A DNA stretch of 64,000 bases from Apostichopus parvimensis (GCA_000934455.1 KN887070.1:37442-101441); one strand, 5' to 3'; shown: positions 11,721-33,382, counted from the stretch's first letter. Program-made: numbers and translations. The notes: generated by a model from the sequence alone, not told the origin.

Positions 11721-14700
11721 ATGATTATTATCATATTTTTAGACCGGACAACTTCCTGTTATGGTTTGGATACACGGAGGAGGTTACTTCGGCGGACAGG
11801 GAGCCTCTGCATTCTATTTGCCGTACCCTCTCATGTCAATGGGAGAGTTCGTCTTCGTCTCAATTAATTATAGGCTCGGAATTTACGGATTTCTTACAAC
11901 TGGTGAGATGATTATTTTTCAAACTGTTACCGTCTACATGTAAAGTACGCAATTACGATGTTAGCGTCATTTGCTTTTGAATGCATGACCGAGTTATGGG
12001 ATCCTAACTTCAAACTGTCATAAGTAGATGAATTTTCTGAAACTTGTCACTTCATTCATACAGTAACCTTTCTTTAGTTTGGTCGAATACATTTTAGATA
12101 ATATTTACCGTATTTTGTCATTGAAAAAGTCTCTACTGATCAGGCTTAGTCACTTGTGTGATTACGACACCGTACGATAGTCCACAATATTAAGCAAGAA
12201 ATTAAAAGTGCTTCCCCTGGAATTTTATTTTCATTAACACCACATGTTTGTTTGTAATAATGCATTGCTCAGTCTCAACGTGCCCGAAATGTGCACAGAT
12301 CGATATAAGAAGCCAATGGTCATAATAGGTCAGAGGTCAAAGACCTTGATACGTCAGAATGCAAACTTTGTGGAAAGTGAGACGAGTTTCGTTGGGCTTT
12401 CAAAAGGTATTGGCAATGGGTACCCGTGCTCATCGGTAGCAACACATGCAAATAGCAATTATACGGGAAAGTAGGTCAAAGGTCATCCGAGGTAACCACA
12501 AAAGCATATTATGTAATTGAAGGTATACTTTCATGAGCTTGTAGGTAGTCAAAAAACATGAAATATGTTATTCGTGATTGCCATGGAATGCGTCGTTAAT
12601 AAAACAAAAAACGACTGATAAGAGCACTTAAAAGTGCTAATTGTATTTTATCTTCCAACTTTCTAATCTTCACATCTAAAACAAAATAATATCCCAATAA
12701 CAGGTGATGAGGCCTCGGTCGGTAACTATGGAATCTATGACCAAATTGAAGCACTCAAGTGGATCCAAACTAACATTGCAGGTTAGTTGGTTCATTCGTA
12801 AGTAGACGTGCACTTGAAGCGGGTGGTCACGTGATAGTATCATTATTTATAACCTTATTTTTGCTTTATATATATTTTATATATAATTCATTTCAAGTTT
12901 ACTTCTCCACAGGTAGTTATTATGGAGAATGTTGAACTTAGACTTTGATTATCCCCCATTAACTATAGTCTCAAGCAAAGGAATCATATAAGTTATTAAC
13001 AATGGACTGCGTATTGCTGTCTTCCTTTCAAATATTTAGCATTTGGCGGGAATCCAGACGAAGTAACTATTGCCGGAGAAAGTGCTGGGGCCGGGAGCGC
13101 AGGTATACTGGGAATATCGCCACTAGCTACTGGCCTATTCAAGAGGCTGATTATGCAGGTGAAGTATAGCCATTATATGTTCCAAGAATTGTTTCGTATA
13201 TTATGTACTGTATAACAAGAATTGTATGTATGTATGTATGTATGTTAGATCCTCCTGCAAGCAGGAACTCGCGAAGAAGCCATCATCCCCTAGGGCAGAA
13301 GGGCGGGATGAGTAATCAGAGTTTGGTCCACCCATAAGAGCTTGTAAAACTGATATGTGTTATCTCCTGTGTACTTTGCCCCTTTCAGAGTGGCAGTTCC
13401 GTGGCACCATGGGCGGTGGATTTCACCTCCCAGAGAGGTCTTATGCTTGCTAGACAAGCCGCTAGTATGCTTAACTGTGATGAGTCCGATACGTTTAGAA
13501 TGGTCACGTGCCTCAGAGAAGCTCCAGCGGAGGAGCTCACTAATGCCCAGAACGCAGTAGGTTACAAAACTACAAGATAATTCCAATTTAAAGAAGTCTC
13601 ACTTCGTCATTGTCGACTATGTACGAATTGTATAGGCGCTTTCATTGATGAACTTTGTATGTTAAAGTATTTTTTCTTTCCTTCAAATAGCAGCACAATT
13701 CCACACACAAAAAATTGGAATGGCAACTGGATAAAAAGTTGTTTTTCATGCTCCAAAACAATATTAAAATTATTTTTATTTTAAAACAGTGATATAGGCT
13801 ACAGTTTTTATTTACGTATTGAGACCTGTTAATTATCACAACCAGTCATTCTTTCTAAAAGATCGACCTACGCCAAATGATTTGTGAAAATCCGATAGTA
13901 TAGTTTTATTTTCGAACTTATATAGTGTTCTTGTTTTATATCCGTTTGATTCCCTGGCAACTTAAGAGGCAGTGACAAAAATCATCATAGTAAATTAACT
14001 GACGGGAAAATGCTGTTTTTTGGCCCGTTATAATGATACCCAATGCGTCTATTATCATGACTGTAAGATTGCACTTTAACAATGAAGGAAGCTATCAAAC
14101 ATCTCAATATACTGACAAATTAATTATCCAAAAAAATAAAAAGCAATCAATAATTTCAAGTTTTAGTTGTTGCCATGAACATCATTCTACCCAACCCCAC
14201 CATTTCTCAATCTTCCTTTAATATGATAACCTTAGCTAAACGTCGACGATTTTTTGTCCTTTCTTTTCTTGGCTATTTCAATGTTTTAATGATGTTTTTC
14301 TTCATTTTCTAAAGGTTCTTATTGATTCAGTCATCAACCAGCTACCGTATGTTCCTGTAGTAGACGGTGTACTCATTCCTGACAAACCTTTGTATCTTCT
14401 CAAATCACGACAGTTTAAAAATGTCGACATTTTGATTGGTTCGAACAAGGACGAGGGTGATCTTTTGGCTCTCCGCGCATACCCTACCTATATCATCCGT
14501 GATAGACCACCGTTTATGTCCTACGATGAATTTCGAACTAAATTAAGAGACTACGTTTATTTTTACAATCAAGAACTCGATTTTGATGCGATAGAACAAC
14601 AATATGTCGATCACGCTAGTATTGACACTCCAGGAGTTTCATTCTTGTCGACATTCTCAAATATCATTACGGATCAGGCATTTGCATGTCCAGCCTTATC

Positions 14701-16594
14701 TACCGCCCTCTACTACAGTTTGGCAGGGAATAACGTATATTCTTACCAAATGACTCACGAACCAAGGTAGGTCCCTGATTCGTCAAGCCCTGTAGGAAAG
14801 GGCATTCAAACCAGGGTATTTGGAACTGGGCATTGAAGGGGGGGGGGGGTCGATTTCTAGGCACAAAAATTGTGACAAAGTCTATCGAATATTAAACATA
14901 TATATTCGAATCCCGGTGGAGGCTGGAAGCGTTTTCACTGTTCTTGATTTTCCAACTCACTACGATTTCAATTATATATAACAATATATACCAATTATTA
15001 TAAATATCACGCCAATTGAGTATCAATCATGGACTTTGATGTTTTACCAATTGGTACCATGCATGTAATGTCCTCTTTTCTTCCTTAGTTGGACCATATT
15101 CCTGGGAGATAATGGTCCAGCATGGGTCGGGGCGATCCATGGTGAAGATATTCAATTTGTCTTTGGATGGGAGATGAATCCTGTCATGAAGGATAGAGCG
15201 AACCTTACAGAGGAAGAGGTATACATGTCTGTCCAGGTCATGAGGTACTGGGCCAACTTTGTTATCTCCGGGTAAGGTTATGCGGTTTCTCATAAGTGGA
15301 GGTGGTATAGGTGGAGGGGGGGGGGGTGTACTTGAAGCACCTTTTCACCAAAAATTCAAAATTCTTACAATATAAATGCTGAGATACCAATCTAATGCAA
15401 TACCACACATTTGTTTGTTAACTATTTCATAGTAGATACACCCGGGAGTTTCTGCCTTTGGGGTTGTGGGATGGGGGAGTAGGGCGAGTTATTGGTTGAC
15501 TGAAATGTGTTTGTATAAATAATTCCTATTGAATTCAAATAAATAGCCTAGAATATAACCCTTCCTTTTGCTAATCTTTGTACCAAGAACCCGTTTCGGT
15601 TCTTTCCTGATATAAGCACGCTTAATTACCTGTTACTCTTGGCCGCATTTTATTGGCATTTCTTATGAAAGTGAACAGCAAATCTCAGCTGCTTTCGTGG
15701 ATATATTGCATCGAAAATGATCCGACTCGGTTTTGAAATTTCCATCTCTTTCGTTCTGTAAATTATAATCTTATCATTTGCAATACAAAATGGCTCATAT
15801 GCTTGCGAAGTCCCCTTTCTTGACTCTACTGTCATGTCGCCTTCATTTTTATACAGGAACCCGAACACACCAAACCAAGCTGGTTATCAATGTGAACGAT
15901 GGCCACCCTACTCAGAGTCGACCAAACCATATAAGACTCTCTCACTGAACTTTGGCAATGGTGAATTCTTGAAAGAAAATGATTGTCACTTCTGGAATTA
16001 CCAGATGCCACGGCAGTATATGTTTACAGGTAGGTATCATATATAGTAAATGTGAACAAATGGCCTTTCATACAAGGATCAGCAACCTGTAACGGTAGGC
16101 AGGGGTGTCGTCGGGATTTTATATACGAAGTGCAAGGATTGAAGGGAACACAGGAACGGTAACCAAGTCATGGGATCATATAGGATCGGGTGAATTGTCT
16201 ATACAATATATGTTGTTTATTCAAAATACAGTATAGAGCGACATACTGCAGGGAGTAGGCCTATATATCAGACAACCGGTCGAGAGCCATTGAGTTGGTT
16301 GACAATGTATCTGTGAAGAAATATATCAGGGAATGAGAGTGGCGGGATGGAGGAGGGGGGGTTGGAGGGGTGGGGTGACGAAGGGGGAAAACTTGACATC
16401 GAATCGAGTATCTCAGCAAACTTTCAAGTATATTAACACAACAGTTCTCTCTCTATCTCTAACTTTAATTGACAGGCAAAGTGAACGAGGTTTGGGATGA
16501 GTGGAGACGAGAAACAGTTCGTTGGAAGGAAAGTGACTTCGAAACTTGGAAAACGGAGAATGAAATTTACGAACAGTCAAACTGCAAACAATAA
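10074..16594 (+). CDS. Secreted cholinesterase-like carboxylesterase with AChE-T-like tail, ten exons
   Basis: This is an alpha/beta-hydrolase fold esterase of the cholinesterase/carboxylesterase-B family, 605 residues. Exons are 10074-10091, 10779-11126, 11743-11902, 12704-12781, 13040-13158, 13389-13556, 14315-14766, 15089-15271, 15857-16029 and 16476-16594; all phases join. Exon 1 is inferred from a Kozak-like ATG, a GTAACT donor and phase 0; with exon 2 it makes a signal peptide of about 24 residues. The oxyanion-hole HGGG lies at 133-136 and the signature EDCLYLN at 109-115. The triad is Ser216 (GESAG), Glu344 (NKDEG) and His465. The Cys94-Cys111 pair matches the first cholinesterase disulfide loop. 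N-glycosylation sequons are at Asn86 and Asn486. The loop that carries the choline-binding Trp in AChE is short and lacks it, so true acetylcholinesterase activity is doubtful. The last exon encodes a 39-residue tail with Trp576, Trp583, Trp591 and Cys603, resembling the AChE-T tetramerisation peptide. Confidence 0.93.
11440..11590. repeat. Pyrimidine-rich tract in esterase intron 2
   Basis: About 150 bases are almost only C and T, opening with a run of C. The tract lies directly upstream of the N run and a TTA microsatellite, and holds no gene. Confidence 0.6.
11622..11719. repeat. 50-N placeholder plus TTA microsatellite
   Basis: There are 50 Ns at 11622-11671, then a TTA trinucleotide run to about 11719, inside esterase intron 2. 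The bases TTGAATTATTA occur on both sides of the Ns, so the gap most likely marks a microsatellite of unresolved length. Confidence 0.8.
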
Positions 16595-16612
16595 AAGTGC
16601 TTTAGTACTAAG

Positions 16613-16618
16613 AATAAA
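16613..16618 (+). terminator. Candidate poly(A) signal of the esterase gene
   Basis: A canonical AATAAA lies 19 bases after the stop codon. Another AATAAA overlaps the stop itself at 16590-16595. Either would give a very short 3' UTR; RNA ends are needed to choose. Confidence 0.4.
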
Positions 16619-17614
16619 CTGAATCCTGCTAGTTAAACGTTGATACTACACGAAATGGAATTTCTATATGTCCCCCCCCCCCCTTCTCATTTATGAAATA
16701 CAACAGATAACTGTTCCATATAAATGACTGTATATTGAGAATTACTTCTCGTGTGAACAAAAAGGTATAACTTGTTCATACCAATATAAGTGACGACTAT
16801 GACAGGTTTTCGCATTGTGTTTCAAATAATTAGGCTAGTCTTGACAAAACTGGGTGCTTGACAATGGCACCTCGTTTCATATGATATTTAGTAGACATAG
16901 AAGTAGGTGTAGAAATAGAAAAAAATCAGAACCACAGGAGAGTAATCCTACTTTTGAAAACTTCTAGAGACTTTTTAGCGTGCTAATACTTGGGTCCAAT
17001 TTACTGATGACCTTTAAATATATAAAATGGCTGTTTTTAAAACTGGATGATCCTTATCTTCTCATTTTTAAAAAAAAATAGGGGACACTGTCATTATCCA
17101 ACTTGTGGGAAGGAATGTTAGCGAACTCAGAATTTGTCAAATAAGTTATTCTTGACAAGTTGACTTGAAATGGTTCTGATATAGGCCTAAGGAGACATAA
17201 CATATAAAATTGCTAAACATGCTAAGTTTTCACTTCGTTTCAGTCACCTTACAGCATATTTGTCATGCATTCCTTGACAATTCTGGCATATGTGTTTTCT
17301 AGTAGTGCCGTAGTTACGGAGGCTGGGTGACGGGGAGGGGGTTGGTGGGTCAGATATAGTTTTTATTCAGAACAAAATTGCCTGCCCCTGGAAAAGAAAA
17401 ACTCACCCCCAATAAAAAAAAATAAGTCTAGATGACATGTATATATAAGATAAGCTTGCTGTGGTAACATGTTAATGTATACAATTACTATATGTCCTCA
17501 ATGGCTGAAAATTGTATGTACCCTAATACACAGTAAACATATATGCCTATATAGATGTATAGCAACACAATACACTGATACTATGAGTGACGTCACCACG
17601 TCACTGGTATAAAT
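16619..17614. other. Spacer downstream of the esterase
   Basis: AT-rich sequence with a G-rich stretch near 17310-17345. I see no coding exon or clear repeat. Confidence 0.5.
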
Positions 17615-18086
17615 GTAGCATGGACACTTCTAATTCCGGACACCTAAGCCTTAAAACACCCCAAAACTATATCATCTGGTATAAATCACCTAAATATATA
17701 CTTGATATGGTGGGAGAAGTGTGTTATATTACGATACACGGCCAAACTTTCTTTCCTGCAAACAGTTTTCACGTTGTATTCCAAGAAGATTCTTGTGATT
17801 GTGGAACTGGTATTTCTTTGCTAGAGTATTGCTTTCGGACACACAGTCCCACAGTGTGGCGCTGGTGATAAAATTGGTGGCGCAGTTGCTCTTTCAGTAA
17901 TTATAACAGACTTCATAGATCTCCGTCTTTTTATTGACAAATATGTAAGTATTTACTTGCACACGGGTCATTTCGTACTTTTTGGTGAAATTTGGCTCTT
18001 CCTGTAGGTTGTCATGGTGAAATCGCGCATTTCTTAGGGGTGTCCGAAATTGGCAGTGTTCCGAAATTAGCAATACTTACTATATA
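17615..18086 (+). mobile_element. Interspersed repeat, copy 1 (MITE-like)
   Basis: This roughly 470-bp sequence recurs in the same orientation at 20522-21018. Both copies begin GTAGCATGGACACTTC and end with repeated GAAATT/GAAATTC motifs followed by ACTATATA. Near the ends, AATTTCGGA-type motifs occur in opposite orientations, suggesting sub-terminal inverted repeats of a DNA-transposon derivative. The superfamily is not clear. An open frame (82 residues from the ATG at 17620) persists in both copies but resembles no family I know. Confidence 0.75.
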
Positions 18087-20228
18087 TCAATGAAATGAGA
18101 ATATTTTAATTACAGATCTATATGTCTTTTCTCTGTCTACTATTCATTCCAAAAGAGTTGTCGAATGATTTTGTAAAACTAAAATTGTTTTCATTGACAG
18201 AGCCAGAACGTAACATTAAGGGTGGGGGGAAGGGTGGGGGGTAATTTTACGCTTGGTGATAGAATTGATGGCGCTAGTTAATATTTAAATTTGCCATCAC
18301 TATACAAGAACGTCACACGGGGATGGGGACAGAAAAATATTAAGCCTGTTAGCTGACCCGCTTAATATTAATTTACCTATATATTATACATATAAAGAAG
18401 ATTTATATTATTGTCATGGAACCCTTATGAAGAGATGGAAAGGAGTTGTGTCGAATTTAGCCTTATCATTACCACCAAGGGGAGGGTGAGGGGGGTAGTG
18501 GATATTGGCGTACCATACATATCCTCCACAACACAATTGAAACTTTAAAAAATGACGAAGCAAGATATGATTAACCAGTGAACTATTAAAATTAACACCC
18601 CCTCTGCCCCCACCCTGATAGGCTGATTCAAAGTGTACAGCTTAGATTCATTCCATTAAAGGTCACTTGGTGTAGACACCCAAGTTTAGCATTCTAAAAT
18701 TGCTAACAGTTTCAGAGAGGACTTTCCTGGCATTACTCCATAATCCAGATCATTCTTAGATATTTAGAACAGATCACATGTGTTGAAGGTTGAACAAGAG
18801 TGATCCGGCATTCTTTGATTTTCTAGCATAGTTCAGGACAACTTTGATGTCCATTAATAAAATGGGTTTGCATTTTGCAACCAACTCGAGTCGCCCGGTC
18901 TCTTCCATCTCCCTAATAGCACCACTCGAACGAACTGGTGTATTTGTGCAAACTCATGGTCAATGTATGTGTTGGTGGGCCGGGCGGAGAGGGGGTGCGT
19001 GGGCAATCATGCAAGGGAGGGATCAGAGGGCCTAACATGTTTGGTCCCTGGTCGTAAATATCTTCTTATTAGTATAACATGATTTTGAAGATTCAAAGAG
19101 AGATTGAAGAAAAAAATCTAGTTTCCTGTGACTAAAATTGGCCTATACTTCAACGAGATGCCTTTTACAACATTTTAGAGGGTTAAGTATGATACTGAAT
19201 ATAGCACATGGTTTTGGCTCACAAACATTAGTTTAAAGAAGAAAATGAAGGGGGGGGGGGCAGGCCTATGAGAGGGCGTGTAACGCATACCGCTCCCACC
19301 TCTTTCATGAGTCTTAGGTCGAAAGTAATGCATCTTTTTGGACGAATACTTTACATAGGCCTAATTTTCGTCCGGAGTAGTAATTTTGTTTTACTTTGTA
19401 GTTAAATGTGAATTAAGTACAAAGTTTAATATACTACAAAGATAATTTAATGAAGTTTTCATCAGTATGTCAGAACCTTTTCGGGTTTCAGAAAGCTCAA
19501 GTAATTGGCAATTAGACGGATCGGAACTGATTTGCCAGGCGTACCTTGTAACGGGATCCCTATGGGGGCTGACCCTGTGCATGTGTTTATACAGGTTGCT
19601 TAGCGATTGGTCGACTCATGTCATTCATTCAATTGATTGCAGTTGCAAGGATCGCTAATTTATTGTAGCATGTACGGAAGTACTAACGCACTGTACAGCG
19701 TATTATGTTGACGACCTAAGCTGATCTCACAATTACACTGTTATTATTGCAGACACTGGTTGCTCGTTCTTTGAGTGTGGAGTATCAGGAAGGTTACCGT
19801 CAGTGTTACTATTATAGGAATGTGTTATCAAACAAATGTTTGTCGGAGGATTACCTTCATACTGTAATCAGCACCCGCGACATTAACATGCAATTCCAGC
19901 CTGAGAAATGGTCGTCAAGGTACCGCAGGTTATGTCCCTTTCTTCGGTGATGTAGGCTAGGCTACTGACACTGAGTCTAGTATATTACTTGGACCTTGGC
20001 CCTAGTAGTAGTACTATTATTACCAGTATTAACGTACATTATCTATGCTAGGGCCTAACGTTAGGATTATTAACTTACGACAGGGTAATGTCTAATTTAG
20101 GTTACAATAAGAGACTTGATCCCAGAAGTGGTACGAATTCAAAATCACAGGCTCCGCATTAAGTACAGTATTGATCTTTTTTCTCTATGGTTAAAATTCG
20201 GTACTAATTTAGAATCCATACCAATCGA
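18087..20228. other. Spacer with no recognised gene
   Basis: G-rich runs occur near 18220-18240, 18480-18500 and 19251-19260. A segment at 19753-19928 has an acceptor-like TTATTATTGCAG before it and a GTTATG donor-like sequence after it, with an open frame of about 58 residues. It matches no family I recognise, so I do not annotate it as an exon. Confidence 0.45.
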
Positions 20229-20365
20229 CCCTACTTCCTAACCCCTAACCCCTACTTCCTAACCCCTACTTCCTAACCCTACTCCCTAACCCTATTCCCT
20301 ACTTCCTAACCCTAATTCCTAACCCCTAACCCTACTTCCTAACCCTACTTCCTAACCCCTAACAT
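20229..20365. repeat. Degenerate telomere-like CCTAACCC minisatellite
   Basis: About 135 bp consist of interleaved CCTAACCC and CCTACTT units. The core is the CCCTAA strand of the animal telomere repeat TTAGGG, alternating with a variant unit. It is short, degenerate and interstitial, so it is not a functional telomere. Confidence 0.8.
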
Positions 20366-20521
20366 TATTCTGCCGATTCGAAGTTAGCTTTCCCATTCAT
20401 ATGGTACGGATTCTAAAGTTAGACCTAAACTTCAGTGAAGGAGGCTGTATAGACTATAGCCTAGGCGAGACCTAACTGTTACAAAAAGTTAATACTAGGC
20501 CTAGCCAAGGCCTCAAAATAA

Positions 20522-21018
20522 GTAGCATGGACACTTCGAATTTCGGACACCTAAGCCATAAATCACCCCAAAACTATATCTTCTGGTATAAATCTTCTGA
20601 AAATATACTTGATATGGTGGGAGAAGTGTGTTATATTAAGATACACGGCCAAACTTTCTTTCCTGCAAACTGTTTTCACGTTGTAAAAAAGAAGATTCTT
20701 CGTGATTGTGGAACTGGTATTTCTTTGCTAGAGTATTGGGAAATTCGGACACTCGTTCCCACAGTGTGGCGCTGGTGATAAAATTGGTGGCGCAGTTGCT
20801 CTTTCAGTAATTATAACAGACTTCATATATCTATGTCATTTTATTGACAAATATGTAAGTACTAACTTGCACATGGGTCATTTTGGAGAGATAGTAACTG
20901 TAGCTTTGTACTTTTTGGTGAAATTTGGCTCTTCCTGTAGGTTGTCATGGTGAAATCGTGCATTTCTTAGGGGGGGCCGAAATTCGCAGTATTCCGAAAT
21001 TCGCAGTACTGACTATAT
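20522..21018 (+). mobile_element. Interspersed repeat, copy 2 (MITE-like)
   Basis: Sister of the copy at 17615-18086, in direct orientation 2.9 kb away. It differs by substitutions, small indels and an insertion near 20886-20910. The 3' end carries two direct AATTCGCAGT-type motifs. The inverse of its last bases, CTGCGAATTTCGGA, resembles the CTTCGAATTTCGGA near its start, which supports a terminal-inverted-repeat origin. Confidence 0.75.
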
Positions 21019-24000
21019 AGGTAGTTACAAGTGTTATGTGAGTAGGCCCTAGTTAGATGGTACAACTGTTGAAGCTGCTATATGATGGTTGCAATAGAAG
21101 CCAAATGTCAGGAAAGAAAATTGTCAAAGTCACATGTAAACCAAGAAACCGTCAATCTCCACGTTGTGATCCAGTGATAACACTTCAAACTTAACTTCTA
21201 ACGATAATCTCCCCACCCCCCTAAAAAAATATAAAAAAAGAAAGGAAATAGATCAAATACTCTAATTTTGCAAAATGTATAAACTCCAGTTTTAAGGAAG
21301 TTTTAAGTAGCCTAAAACATGTAAATTCTTGACTTGAAATCTGTTTTATACATGTATGCCACAAACTTTTTCCTTTTTATGCTTTGGTATGGTAATCACA
21401 GCAAACTATGTCATCATCGTTTATAAGTGCGTACAAAACATCATTCCTCGATGACGGGGTTGATCAGATCAACCTCTCATCCCTTCCCCTCCACCCCCAT
21501 CCCCTTATTAAAATTCTACATGATTGGTGTTGGGCTTACGAAAAGTATCTTTTGCCAAGTAGGCTACATATCTTTGTTAAGTTTGTACTCATTTTATTTC
21601 TTGTAAAAGCGAATTGAGACTGTCCGTACAATGTGCGGTATAAATTTAAGTATATTATTATTATTATTATAAATTTTATAAGTACTATGCTGTTCGACTT
21701 TTGTTATAATACCCATGAAATTTTGTCTTAATGCTTGTCCACAACCTTCCCACCATAAAGTAAGAGATTATAAGTTGAGAGTTACTGTTAAATAATTTTT
21801 GTTTTCTTTGAAATACCCTACTCTCTGAAACAAAACAAAAAGATGAATATCAGGATTACTTTCAGTTTAATTAGGTATGTGAATTAGTTGTGGCTAATTT
21901 TCTTTGGACTGGAATATGTATGGAAACAGAAATGATCATTTCTCTGTTACTTGTGAAAAAGGTTAGCACCATTTTCCATGATTTGGTTATATTGTATACA
22001 TGGACACTTAAAAGTTTCAATGTGTGTTTGACAAATTTTAACTTAGACCTTTCCAGCTTACTGCCCTTAAAGCTCAGTGAAAATAACACCGTTCTATGCA
22101 ATTTTCATATTCATAATCATTGTTTTTATTGAGTTATCTGTCGTTAAACATTTTGAGCTGAATAAAATTCACCAGATTTCTTAACGAGCCTGTATATCCT
22201 TCAAACTTCAATCAAAATTTGCAAGCCCCGCCCAACAGATCACGCGCCAATCAAATCTATCTGTTTTGTTAACAACCGTTATGCTAGGCTTACTTTCACT
22301 TTTAGGTCAATTCTCTTGAATATTATCTTTCTTTCTGTGTTACCGATGTAGCTTGCAAAATTGAGTCTTTTCCTTTCTATTGCAAAGGAATAAACAGGTG
22401 TTTTCAGACGTTTCCTCAATGAAATTGGGTCAAAAAAGTGGACTATACGAGTATACTGTAGTTACATTTGTGTAATGATATATATGCTGATATGGGGGGT
22501 CGCAGTGATTTTATGGTAAATTTCTTTCTTTCGATCGCGACAGCTTTCCTCCGTTAAACCCACCTGGTCAGAGTAAGGCATTTTGAATAAGAAACATTGA
22601 ATTTGCTGCGGAAGTTTGTTTTCAAATTTCATCGACAGACACGTATTGAGACTTTAATTTACTGCATTCACTTCCAATCAGTATCATGGCGTGAATTCTA
22701 CTTCTTTACTTGTCTTACTTTTGCCAAATTGTCGATTCCCCAATTTGTTTCAGCAGTTTGAAAACTGAATCTCTAGCTAGAACTGTTCAGTGTGAGCATT
22801 TTTTTTTTTTTTTCTCATTTTAATCTCTTTTCTTTTGGCTTTCTCATTCTTATATGACTCATTTGCGTAATTATATGACATTATTTTTTCGCTCCATTTG
22901 TCGACCCATTTAAGTCTGTCTTCAAGTCTGTCTTCTTCTTCATCATTTAGCAACAATATTTCTATAGAAACCCACCCATTACAGCTTTATCAAATTTTCT
23001 TCAAAATACTCTACATGATGTAAGTGACATATATTACAGTCCTTAATTGTGTGAGCAGTCCTTAATTGTATAAGAATTAGGGCAATAAATTTAATAATGA
23101 AATAATTTGACTGTTGAAAGTAATTGAGTGCATCGTCTAAATTGTCTGCGCCATAAAATTTTCGAACACATTTAATGAAGGAAAAAAATTCACAAAGACT
23201 GTATTCAGGATCAAGTTGAGCATTAATAATGTCAATGTAGAATCTTTTTGTATCAGAAGAAGGTCAAGTTTGCGTAATGTAAAAATCTCTGTTTCTTTAG
23301 TTTTGCCTTTATTCAGCTACTGTACTGTCCCTCTTTTTCAAAAAAAAGAAGAGAAAATTACAAGAAAAAAAGACCAAAGGAAGTGCCATTTTGCATTCCC
23401 ATTTTCAATAAAAACAAAAAATAAGAAAAAGTTGGAATATTTTCTGTTATCATTTTCTGGCTAAAGTCATTTTCTGTTATATGTCAAAAGGGCCTGAGTT
23501 CTCCAATACTAATTGACCATGCTAATGTTCATTTTTATATGTGTAGAATGTGTATATGTCTAATTTGTGTAATTCTTGTAGAGCATAATTTGCATGGTCT
23601 TTCATATGTTAGCTTTTATCAGTTTAGCCTAATTTATTATATTTATAAGGTGCCCAAGTTGTATTTATATTTATAAGGTGCCCAAGTTATATTTATAACT
23701 ATAAGGTGTCTAAAGTCTACTTAAGACCCATTTTTTCACTTGTTCTTTTGTAATAATTTACTTTCTTTGTAAAGCGCCTTGAGCAGTGACTTTTGTCTAC
23801 TGATTTGGCGCTATATAAGTCTCATTTATTATTATTATTATTATTATTGACTATTTCGCCACCACAAACAACAGCTATCTTAGTTAGGTGTACTACAACA
23901 GACGTTTACACTAAGAATCATAATTGATATTGCATAAGAAGGAAAGTCCTTAACATACCACACCCCCACCCTCAAATCCAGTTAAAACTTGTATACATGT

Positions 24001-24657
24001 ACACATTAAAGAAAATTTAAACATATTACCAGTGACCTTTAAGATGGCATTTTAAAAATGTTGTACATTGCTCTTTCAAACTAATTACATAGCTTTCAAT
24101 GTGTGCTACAATAGAGGATTCCATAAAATTAAGTTATTTGTTTCTTTCAAGTTAAAGCTTCAATCACAATCTTTGCCATAGGCTATATACTGGTATGATG
24201 CACTGTACTGGTATGACATGATGCACTTTACTGCACTATACTGATATGATTTACTCTAAACAAAAGCCTACAGATAATAAAATTCAGTTCCACCCACTTC
24301 TGTTATTATGTCCAACACTTTTTCAATGGTCAAAGAAAATATAATTGTCTCACAACAATAAGTGACTAAGAAACAGGTTTTTCTACAATACTTAAAAATT
24401 TGACAAAGTAGAAGAAATTTAATCAGCCTTGTACTTTTTCTTAGCTAATGATGTAACATACTGGTGTTACAGGATATGATGATGCACACTTTGTGTAGAA
24501 ACACCTTGTTATGCTTCTTTTCTTGTTACAGTAGTACAGAGAGGTGCTGAGGTACCTACAGTATTCACACCTTGTTTTATGATGTATGCCTAATGTTTTC
24601 AATATTTTTTTACATTTATTAGGATGTACAGTACAGAGAAGTATTGAGGTAGCAGCA
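21019..24657. other. Spacer upstream of the DCLK coding start
   Basis: AT-rich sequence. Two stretches look like the 3' tails of LINE or SINE families: 21605-21670, ending in ATT repeats, and 23755-23850, with an AAAGCGCC...GGCGCTATATAA segment followed by (ATT)n. Three direct copies of a roughly 26-bp unit containing TATAAGGTGCCCAAGTT lie at 23640-23715. No coding exon is recognised; 5' exons of the kinase gene could be hidden here. Confidence 0.45.
23755..23850 (+). mobile_element. LINE/SINE-type 3' tail ending in (ATT)n
   Basis: The segment reads AAAGCGCCTTGAG...TTGGCGCTATATAA followed by an ATT microsatellite. This arrangement is known from 3' tails of LINEs and their dependent SINEs in aquatic animals. 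Only the tail is seen, so the family is not named. Confidence 0.5.
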
Positions 24658-33382
<8,725 letters not shown>

